Origin: Myrica gale | Taxonomy: Eukaryota > Streptophyta > Magnoliopsida > Fagales > Myricaceae | Reading direction: 5' to 3' | Assembly (NCBI GenBank): GCA_963930655.1 | Contig: OZ005603.1 | Location: 16,825,001-16,889,000, forward strand | DNA length: 64,000 bases | The notes under the pieces: model-generated | Seen by the model: only the letters and a program-made list of their open reading frames with translations | Told to the model about the DNA's origin: nothing | Database searches by the model: none | Made by a program: the position numbers and the translations under genes | Part shown: positions 50,125 through 58,736 of the stretch, in pieces | Layout: every line of letters starts with the position of its first letter | Position numbering within the stretch: position 1 is the stretch's first letter

Positions 50125-51930
50125 TGAAAGTCTAAATAACAACCCAAGAGGGGGGGTGAATTGGGTTTAACAAAAACTTATCACTTTTTCGCTAAACAAG
50201 TAGATCTGAAATCTACCCCTCTTTAACAAATAATAATGTTGAACTAAATGTGTCTAATGCTATGCCAAATATAAGCAAGGAATGATAAAGCATAAAACTC
50301 CACAAGTATGAATAAGTACTAAAATGTAAGAGAGATAGAGTTAGAGAGATAACACCGTAGTTTTTAGGTGGTTCGGCCAAACACGTGCCTACGTCCACCC
50401 CCAAGGCAATTGAGTTCCTTGGGCTTCTTCCACTATTCTCCAAATAGCGAATACACCTTAGCTTCCCGGGTGCTAAGGAACCTTTACAAAGCGTTTTGCG
50501 AGCTCACGCTTCAACTCTCACAAATCCTCACAACCCAGAGGATTTCTTCTACTCTCACAAGTAGGACCAAGTGTTTTCCGAGCTTACACTTTAACTCTCT
50601 TACAAATCCTCACAACCTAGAGGATTTCTTCTACTCTCACAAGTAGGACCAAGTGTTTTCCCAACACTCAAAGGTTTTACAAATAATGGCTACAAAGAAG
50701 GCTCTCTAAGCCGAATGAGCAAATGAAGATCTCAATACATGAGGAATGACTCTCTAAGCCAAATTAGCAAGTATGAAGCTCAATAAATGTAAGAAGATAA
50801 GATCTTTGAAGGAAACCTAACGTTTGGCAGGTGTGAGCACAAGCTTCCTTGCTGGGTGTGGTTTTCCCTCTTCTTCAAATGACTTCTCTCTCTAGAAGTT
50901 AGGGCAAAGCGAGTTTGCAAGTGGATTATCCCTTCTTCAAGAAATCTCTCTCTTTGGAGGCTTGATCTTCGATGATGAGCAAGAGAGGAGGATTTGACAA
51001 TGAGAGTTTCGTTCTTGAATGATTAAGCAAGTGAAATCTTTGGATTTTGGACGTTCTCTCTCTAGATGTGCAATATTGGTCGAGCTCACTCTTCTCTCTC
51101 TCCATCTTCTTCTTTTTATAGCCCTAAGGTCTTCAACGGTCATTAAGGGTCTTCTTGTAATGTTAGAGAGCCGTTGGAGGTCATTTGAGACCATTTGAAG
51201 ACGTTTTTAAGTGACTGTCGTAACTCCTGGATCTGAGAAATCGAAGCATGTGTCGAAACCTTCCATGTATGTGTCGACACCTTGAAGATTTGCCTTGAAA
51301 CTCACCTTCTGGTGTATGACCAATGTGTCGACACTTATGTACAATGTGTCGACACTTCCCTTCAATATGTTGACCCTTCAAATTTGTCTTGAAACCATCC
51401 ATTCGGGTGTATGTGCAATGTGTCGACACCATTCTCCCATGTGTCGACACCATCAGCTTTGCCTAGAAATCTTCATTATGTTGACAGTGCAATGTGTCGA
51501 CACTTCTTGGTCTATGTGTCGACACCTTCATCTTGGCCTGGGAACTTGCTTTCTGTTGAATGACCAATGTGTCGACACCTCTTCACTATGTGTCGACACC
51601 TTCACTTCGGCTTGGAACATGCATTCTGGTGTATGACTGATGTGTCGACACCATGATGATATGTGTCGACACCTTCAACACTTAGGCTGAAAAGTGTTTC
51701 TCCTGGCACCAACAAGCAATCCCAAAACACCTACAATGTAAAGTTTAACAAGTAAGCTTATATAGAGTGTTCGATTATATCTAAGGCCGATTTACAACTA
51801 GAAAACTCTTGATATCATTTTCTTAAAATGGATTTTCAAAAGTAGAATCTAAAGGTTTAAAAACTCGTTGTAAAACTTTGTTATCATCAAAATCAAAGAG
51901 GATTGTTTATAAAACAACCTTGGGCTAACA
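50125..51930 (-). mobile_element. Solo Copia LTR, 1.81 kb, near-TSD ATAAA/ATACA
   Basis: On the minus strand it reads TGTTAGCCCAAGG from 51930 to GACTTTCA at 50125. Flanks are ATAAA (50120-50124) and ATACA (51931-51935), four of five matching. A duplicated stretch of about 110 bases with CTCACAAGTAGGACCAAGTG lies at about 50490-50660. It shows that the Copia family was still moving after the LTR at 39215 inserted. Confidence 0.88.
51250..51690 (-). repeat. GTGTCGACAC array in Copia LTR, about eleven sites
   Basis: About eleven intact palindromes and two mutated ones occur in about 440 bases, again mostly in pairs about 20 bases apart. The spacers differ from those at 8097 and 44347, so the palindromes are better conserved than what lies between them. 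Confidence 0.9.
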
Positions 51931-54340
51931 ATACATATCTAGTAGCTTATCATATAATCTCTCTAATGATAATTTAAGACTAATGATAATTAAGACTACA
52001 TAATGATGATCAAGGCTACCTATTAAAAGAGACAAAAATATTTAAATGCTTAACATAAATTTCATGATTTTCTACTTAGATATTTTCGGCCATGATATAT
52101 CAAATTTATCTTCATATATTAATTTCATGGATTATGGAATATAATAAGCAATGGAAAAATATAAGTTCATAAAAGAAATTTACCTAGCAACATTCGGCTC
52201 TTAGGAAAAATAGAATTTAAACTTGTACTAAAAACTCCCACAATGAAAAAGAAATTATCTAAAGAAAATTCTTAAATAAAATTTTATAATAAGTAATGTA
52301 CCATAAACATTAAACTTAGGTCATACATTGGCCAAAAATATGGCCCCATAAGTTAAATTAAAACGAATACATAGGAAATAGCAAAAGGATAAACGGGGCC
52401 TCACACCTTCCCTCTTAGCTTTCTCCCTTTCTCCCTTTCTCTCCTCTCCTCTCGGGTTTCTCTTGTTTGTGCTACCAAACTGAGTGCTAGGTGATGTGAG
52501 AATGGCGTAAAGAAGTGAGGGAGTGAAAACGAGAGTGAATGAAGACTCATTCTATCACGCCTCGAACGCTAGCCCGAAGGGGGTTAATGACAGCCGCAAA
52601 CATTCACTCAATGAATGTTCCAGCGTTTTCTCTTATTCTTGCAGCGGATTTTTTTTATATACATATATAACTGAGAGAGACGGCCAAAGAGATTTACTAT
52701 AAACTTCAACTTACACAAAATGACTTCCTCGAAATAGGGTAAGCTTCTTAATTACATTCCATGACTGCACAGCTGAAGTACATGATCTAAGGGATTCCAT
52801 CAAATCCTCTTCACATTGACCTACTTATAACATCTTTATAATACATCTTGAATCCTCTAATGAACAACAAAGAGAAAAGGTCATTCTCGTCGGTTCCTCT
52901 TCTAGATTTTCCCTCCTGAAACGTTATCTGAAAGACTCAGTAAGGAATTATAATTAAAACATGGACTTGAAATCATAGTTTGGAAATATGAACTTGAAAT
53001 CGTGAGTTTGAAACCATGAACTTGTTCTTGAACTCATAATATTGAACTTGAAATCATAAGCATGCACTCAAACTTGAAATCATCATGAACTCGATATCAT
53101 AATGAACTTAAAATCATAAGCATGCACTTAAACTTGAAATCATGATGAACTTGAAATCATAATGAACTTAAAATCATAGCAAGCACTTGATCTTGAAATA
53201 TCATGTAAACTTATGCAATTCATGCATGATCATGAATTTTGATGCACGTGTATGCCTCATGATTGCATATGCACATGCACTTGCTCTTGAAAACATCACT
53301 TATACTTATAAATCTCTTGCTTTTGGAAAATCTTTCCAATCCTTATCTTATGGGCTACTTGAGCTTCATTTACCCCTGGCATCAGGGTTGTGCGTTCCCG
53401 TTGGAACTGTCCCCTATTTCCCTTAGGGACCTTACATATGGTGGAGCTAGCACACCTTCTCGCATTCGTCCTTCAGTGGCTAGACACGACCCTTTGAGGT
53501 TCACACCTTCTTGTAAGCATCTTTCAGTGTGATTGCACATACCTCGTGGACTACCCATCCTTCTTGCAAGCATCCTTCGGTATGGGTGTCCTAGGTGACA
53601 TCCACCCTTCACGTAAACGTCCTTCAGTATGGATGCACCTTCTTGACTTGGTACGGTACCGACCGACTTGGGTTCACTAACTTACTTGTCATAAAACTTG
53701 TCATAAAGTAGCATAAAAATGGTACTTTCATTTGCATAAAATTTCTCCTTTTTCATGAGAAAAATGAATGCAAATGATCATGATGTATTCATGTCGTGCT
53801 TGATGATGAGTAATCAACTTATCATAAAATGCTTCTCATACTTTCATTTGCACAAAACTTTCTTTTTCTTTAAGAAAATCATGCAAATGCTCATGACGTG
53901 TCATGCTTGATGACAAATATCTCACAAAACTTTCTTGATCTTATAAAACTTTCATGTTTTCATTTGCACATAAACTTCTTTCATGCTTTCATGCAAATAC
54001 GTATACTATGTCATGCTTGTTTAGAAATAACTTGTCATGCTTGGTTATAAACATGTTATGCTTGTTCATAAAAACATGTTGCGTATCATTCCAGTTTTCA
54101 TAACAAGTAAGTTTTCACTTACAGACGTAGATTCCACATAATCGTCCTTATATCTCATTCAATATCTCATACTTCGTCATACACATACTTCATCATATAA
54201 AATCATCTGTATCCTTGACTTCTAATTGGTGATCTTACACCACAAGGTATTTTCTTAAGTGAAGAACCTAGTAGGGTCTCCTAATAGGTTAATAGGAAAC
54301 TTGGAAACTTAGGAAAAATTTCGTGAAATTCAAAGAAGCC

Positions 54341-54372
54341 ACTCGAGCGCCGGTCGAGCGCTTGTCGAGCGT
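54341..54372. repeat. CGAGCG cluster
   Basis: CTCGAGCGCCGGTCGAGCG is followed by TGTCGAGCG within 32 bases. It is part of the same repeat theme as 55269-55437 and 60207-60360. Confidence 0.8.
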
Positions 54373-54395
54373 GAAGTTTCTGCATGAATAATTCG

Positions 54396-54627
54396 GTCCT
54401 CCCGTTAGATTTTTGTCAACCCACCTAACGGTCAAAGCTACCGGCAGGACCTTTTTGTTACATGATGCATACCTCAAGGACCAATTTATCAAAATATGAT
54501 ACCACAGGGACTAATTTGTAGGTCCCTGTGGTATCACCTTTTGACAAATTGGTCCCTGGGGTATGCATCATGTAACAAAAAGGTCCTCCCGGTAGCTTTG
54601 ACCGTTAAGTGGGTTGACGGAGGGACT
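54396..54627. mobile_element. Fold-back (long inverted repeat) element
   Basis: Two arms of about 110 bases are inverted copies of each other. The innermost 14 bases, GATACCACAGGGAC (54498-54511) and its complement (54522-54535), are exact, with a 10-base loop. The outer ends carry GTCAACCCAC and its complement. There is no coding region. It is a non-autonomous fold-back or Mutator-like remnant; a clear target duplication was not found. Confidence 0.8.
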
Positions 54628-54735
54628 GCATTACAACTTGCTGACCACAGGGACTAACGCGTTCAACTTGAAACCACAGGGACTATTTTGTCAAAACGTG
54701 AAACCAAAGGGACTGTTTCAGTACTTCTCCCTAAA
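54628..54735. repeat. Direct repeats of ACCACAGGGACT
   Basis: Three spaced copies of (G)AAACCA(C/A)AGGGACT, each followed by T/A-rich sequence such as ATTTTGTCAAAACGT, continue the theme of the fold-back arms. Such arrays are typical of terminal regions of some plant DNA transposons. Confidence 0.65.
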
Positions 54736-55268
54736 ATTTATGCCCCTAAAGAAAATATTCCCCCTACTTTCCTTTTCTGCCCCTAAAGAAAATTTATTTC
54801 TCTTTTCTGCCACTCCCACAATTAACTCTAATATATCTCCTCATTTTTGTTCCAAGGATTCTCATATTTCCAAGGCTAAAGCCCATAATTAAAATATTCC
54901 AAAATCTTGTAACTTAGGGACATTTTCCATTAATAAAACAATTCCATCAATCTCAATTGCTCAATCTAATGACAATTAATATACCAGTCAGATCCTAGCT
55001 TAAAACTCATAAAAATGTTAGGGGAAAAATCCCCCTAAACACAACTTGAAATTAATTATCCATACATACATCCTCAATATAATCCTTACACTATCCCTTA
55101 CTCAATACTTTACATCATACCATGTCTGGGCTAATGTCTATTGACTTCCCACCATCTTAACCTCAATAAATTTCTTAACTAAGCTTATACAACTTTCCTC
55201 AATGTTAGGGTTCATGAGTCTTCCATTGGAACTCCAAATTTATCATATATGGTATTTTAACTGGTCCC

Positions 55269-55437
55269 ACTCGAGCGCCAGTCGAGCACCGGTAGAGCGC
55301 GAACTTACTGTCCAACTCACTGCGTAGAATTCCCAAGGGCCGCTCGAGCACCTGTCGAGCGCTGGTCAAACGACAAGACACTGTCCATCATATTTCTTTA
55401 AGGCCGCTCGAGCGCCTGTTGCCCGCTGGTCGAGCGC
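55269..55437. repeat. CGAGCG repeat array, three units
   Basis: Three units of about 65-70 bases each hold CTCGAGC plus one or two (G)TCGAGC blocks separated by (C)CTGT or CTGGT. The exact palindrome CGCTCGAGCG occurs at about 55406. Confidence 0.85.
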
Positions 55438-55724
55438 AATGTTACCTAAAAACAGGGTGCTAAGAAAAATCTTCTTATTCCAACACCCTAATTGTGATCC
55501 TCCAATTATTTCAACTAAATCCCCAAATACTCAATTTCAATATTGTCAAAACTACAACAACATATCAATTCAATTACAATTATAGATGCTTAAAGTGCTA
55601 GGAGAAATATTCACCTAGACATATCCTTAGATTAATTCCCCTATATCTGCCTTTCTCCATAATTAGAGCACATCTTAAGGAGTCATAATTCTTTTACAAA
55701 GATAGAAAAAGTTGGGGTCTCACA

Positions 55725-56053
55725 AAAGATTTGGGATGGAGAATTCAAAATCGTTGGGTACACCAATGAGTCCATCAACCAAAATAGAAAATGAAGAAAA
55801 AGGTAAAGACGTTGAACACACAAGGTATCAAGGTATGATTGAATCTTTTCTTTATCTCACTATGAGGAAACCTGATATAATGTTTAATGTATGCATGTGT
55901 GCTAGATTTCAATCTTGTCTAAAGAAATCTCATTTACTCGTCAAAAGATTTTTCAGATATCTTATTGGCGGATATTTTTACAAAACCCTTAATGAGAATA
56001 GATTATACTTTATTCGCCAAAAAATTGGAATGATTTCCTTTGGATTAGATTAA
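55725..56053 (+). pseudogene. Copia RT/RNase H end with internal deletion
   Basis: KRFGMENSKSLGTPMSPSTK begins at 55725, continuing the Copia pol frame. MIESFLYLTMRKPDIMFNV and ARFQSCLKKSH follow and reach FFRYL near 55965. There the frame jumps straight to a form of ADIFTKPL (KTLNENRLYFIRQKIGMI), the normal C-terminal end of the polyprotein. Nearly all of RNase H, some 150-200 residues in relatives, is absent. The frame ends at 56053. Confidence 0.88.
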
Positions 56054-56456
56054 TGATATTTACTTGATTTGTGATTTGTGTTAATGATTGTGTTATTGGT
56101 AGCATTGGACATGCTAATTCCTCTCTCTGTGTTTTCCTTTAAAGATCATACTTGTTCTCTGTGAAAACATTATATCTACTCTTTATGCATACCATGTGTC
56201 AACACCTGGTAAAACAAGTGTCAACATTTCTAATTTTTCATGGCTGCTTTCACTGGATAAGTATGTATCAACACCGTACATTCACATGTCGACACATAAG
56301 ACTCACTCCTGAGTGCCTTTTAAACTATGTTCTGGGGCATGTTCAATGTGTCGACACATAGAGGCAAAAATTCGACATATGTTTCGGGTTTAGTGTTTTT
56401 AAAATAATGGTACGCATAGAACATATATACTCTTTAGGGCAAAGGGGTCAATATTT
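56054..56456 (+). other. Spacer downstream of Copia pol, with decayed GTGTCGACAC sites
   Basis: No gene was found. Between about 56190 and 56365 there are decayed copies of the palindrome (TGTGTCAACACC, CATGTCGACACAT, TGTGTCGACACAT) and a CTCCTGAGTGCC spacer. They suggest an old LTR or module remnant embedded here. Confidence 0.5.
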
Positions 56457-56886
56457 TTGTTTTTCCCCATTTCGCAGAACCTATTTTCTCTCCCAAACGG
56501 TGTGAAATCCTCCCTCCCTCACAAACCACTCTTACCCACTGCCCTATTTGAAAAATCCACTGTCGATAGCCTTCAATCTCCTCACCACTCCACTGTCGCA
56601 ATGTCTTCTAGCTGTTTCAAGCGTCCCTCTCGTCAAACGTCATCTTCTGTCCATTTCACAAGCAAGAAAGAAAGGAAGAAGCACTGAGGAACCCACTCCT
56701 AGTCCAGAGGCCTACATTTACAGGCCAGATCTTTGCAAGAATTGTTTTGCGCAAGATTTTCGGAATAAGATAGTAATTGCTTGTCATTGGACTGATTTTA
56801 AATGGTTTAGTGAAAGTGGTTTTGATTTCAGAAAATGTTTGAGTTTCAAGAATGGGGTAAGTGTGTTTCCTAGTTTTCAGGATTAA
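56457..56886 (+). pseudogene. Extra Copia ORF, N-terminal part (uncharacterised)
   Basis: Overlapping frames include KRPSRQTSSSVHFTSKKERKK and, after a shift, a segment ending CLSFKNGVSVFPSFQD at 56883. The place, right after pol, is where some plant Copia elements carry an additional ORF of unknown role. It may be the front half of the protein whose back half is at 8700-9388. The function is not known, and it is cut off by the antisense LTR at 56887. Confidence 0.35.
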
Positions 56887-57075
56887 GGCAACTCAAGAGG
56901 GGGGGTGAATTGGTTTTCTAAAACTTTTTGGTATTGAGCCCCAAAGTTGTGTTTACAAATAAAGCCTATTTTAGCACAAATATATAATATGCAATAACTG
57001 TAAATAAGTGCTAAAGTAAGGAGAAGTGTAAGTGTGAGGACCCGGTCTTTAAAAGAAAACAAAACATTATTTTTG

Positions 57076-57140
57076 CAAGGCTGGGATTCGAACCCAGGCG
57101 TAAAGGAGGAGAGAGGCGCTCATGATCACTGAGGCGCCTT
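57076..57140 (-). other. tRNA-like block (A- and B-box-like) inside an LTR
   Basis: On the minus strand, CTGGGTTCGAATCCCAG folds as a perfect T-arm (5-bp stem, loop TTCGAAT) and matches the pol III B box. About 30 bases upstream, GCCTCAGTGATCATGAGCGC resembles an A box/D-arm. There is no full cloverleaf or acceptor stem, so I do not call a tRNA gene. A SINE or tRNA fragment captured by the LTR is the likely origin. Confidence 0.55.
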
Positions 57141-57503
57141 TTTTGTTTTTCCTTATATGGTGAAGTTTTATTTTATTTAAACACGTTTGCCCGAATTAGA
57201 TTTTTAAGTAAAACGATGTGTTTTGATCTTTTTTTTCCCCAAACTTTGGAATCTCGATTCTTTTGCCCTAGCTGCCGTTTTCAACCCTTTAGTTTCTCTC
57301 TCATCAATTTCCTCTCTCTCTCTTCGATTTCTCATCCGTTTTAGCAATTTTCGACTGATTTTCATGGCCTTTCAACTCATTTGCAAAGATCTCGATGATT
57401 CTTCAATAATATGAGTTATCATGTGTTATGGGGGATTTCGAAAAGACGTCAGTTTCAAGATTGTGCAATGAAGTTTTAGGCCAAATCTTGGGTTTTCCTC
57501 CCC

Positions 57504-57511
57504 TATAAAAG
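57504..57511 (+). promoter_or_regulatory. TATA box of the LTR (TATAAAAG)
   Basis: TATAAAAG in the C-rich context CCCCTATAAAAGGGGG lies about 470 bases into the LTR, followed by a pyrimidine-rich leader. Confidence 0.75.
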
Positions 57512-58449
57512 GGGGAGCTCGTTCAGAGGTCAAGCACACCTCTCAATTTCGACATCAGTCATTTTTGAGATCTCTCTCTCTCTCTCTCTCTCTCTATATT
57601 CGGCCATTGTTGGGTATTTATGTTTTTCTTCGGTTCTTGAGGATCGTTGCAGTACGTGTTTTCTAGGGCGATTCGATTATCGAAGGAAATTGGGTAAGCG
57701 GAGCTACTGTAATATTTTTCTCCAAAAATTAGGAACAGGTTTTCATAAACGATTTTGTGGAAAATATTTTATTGCAAGTTTATGTTATTCTGAAAACAAA
57801 TGTGGAATTTTAAAACACCTACTGAGATTGTTTATATGATTGTTCTGAATTATTTCTCAAAGATTTTGTATTTTGCTGAACATCATTTTTTATTTTGAAT
57901 ATGAGTTCTGATATTATATATTATACTGTTTTCAAACCCCGAGGCTATATTTTGTTACTGATTACTGATTACTGCTGCTGTTGGTACCAACTCATTACTG
58001 ATTATTGGTGCACCCATTCTTCGGATTGGTTTCTGTGTGGGTTTCTCCCTAGTGCACACTTGGCATTCTCTCTAAGTCTTAGTAGGGCAAACTCCACTTT
58101 CTGTTGGCTTAATTCGGTTTGGCCGCCGGTTAAGTCGTTGTACAACCCTGCCACAGGGGTCAATGTGACTTACTGTTGATGCCAAAGAGGATTTTCTGAA
58201 AAGCTATTTTATTTTCTATATTTCTGGTCACTGAATTGAGTATTATTTTCAAAGAAAAAAAAATATATTTTTATTCTCTGCTTACTGAGTTGTCGAACTC
58301 ACTTCGTTTTATTTTTTCTTATTTTCAGAGATTGCTCAGAGATTGAGCCTAGAGAGCATGTGGGCGGGATAGATGAGAGCATCATTATGGATTTTAAGTT
58401 GTTCAAGTTTATGTTTTGAAACAATATCGTTATATTATGTTTTATTTCC

Positions 58450-58455
58450 AATAAA
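58450..58455 (+). terminator. Poly(A) signal of the LTR (AATAAA)
   Basis: AATAAA lies about 50 bases before the LTR 3' end, followed by a T-rich stretch. Confidence 0.65.
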
Positions 58456-58736
58456 TGCGATAAATCTCTTTTATTTATTTATGCTGATTTTTGGGGCCTG
58501 ACAGTAAGAGAAGCAAACACAGTATTTTTAGGTGGTTCAGCAAACCTGCCTACATCCACCCCTCAAGCTCCTTCACCAAGCCTTGAAGTTTTCCACTATC
58601 TTCAACCAATAGCTTACACACTAGCTTCCGGGTGCTAGTGAACCGAAAGAGTGTTTTCCCGAGATCAACACTTAAACCCACCCAAATGGTTTTTTTTTGG
58701 CTCACCACTCACAACCTCGCCAAGCTTGAGATATAT

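Larger units (their letters stand above)
39215..52405 (-). mobile_element. Long solo LTR, TSD CCTTC, holds three nested LTRs
   Basis: Its ends are TGTCACGCCCC (39215) and GGGGCCTCACA (52405). CCTTC lies at 39210-39214 and 52406-52410. After removing 41161-44856, 45710-49789 and 50125-51930, its own length is about 3.6 kb. It landed in a CTT-rich tract of the enclosing LTR. Confidence 0.93.
36533..52552 (-). mobile_element. Long LTR lacking its 5' part, holds 39215-52405
   Basis: The 3' terminus (TGTCACGCCTCG on the plus strand) is at 36533. Own sequence is 36533-39214 and 52411-52552, about 2.8 kb. It then meets another LTR terminus at 52553. Its 5' part is either lost or is the segment ending at 55724. 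The flanks GGACA (36528-36532) and AAAGA (after 55724) do not match, so a deletion has affected this junction. Confidence 0.75.
52553..55724 (-). mobile_element. Long LTR, 3.17 kb, altered terminus, no matching TSD
   Basis: The plus-strand left end is TATCACGCCTCG (the expected TG has become TA). The right end is GGGGTCTCACA at 55724. The left flank is CATTC and the right flank AAAGA, so there is no duplication. About a dozen codons of Copia reverse transcriptase are missing at the right flank. 52553-54135 resembles 41161, while 55200-55440 resembles 60120-60370 of another LTR, so the segment may be a recombinant. Confidence 0.75.
57033..58503 (+). mobile_element. Solo LTR of a third family, 1.47 kb, TSD GTAAG
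   Basis: Its ends are TGTGAGGACCCGG (57033) and GGGGCCTGACA (58503). GTAAG lies at 57028-57032 and 58504-58508. In order it carries a tRNA-like block, a TATA box (57504), a TC-rich leader (57571-57595), CTTACTGAGT...ACTCAC (about 58281-58301) and AATAAA (58450). This is the layout of a real LTR in the plus direction, and it is the basis for orienting the longer LTRs with similar ends. Confidence 0.94.

Noticed and set aside
57076-57140. A complete tRNA gene
   Set aside because: The T-arm is perfect but no acceptor stem or anticodon arm of proper geometry is visible.
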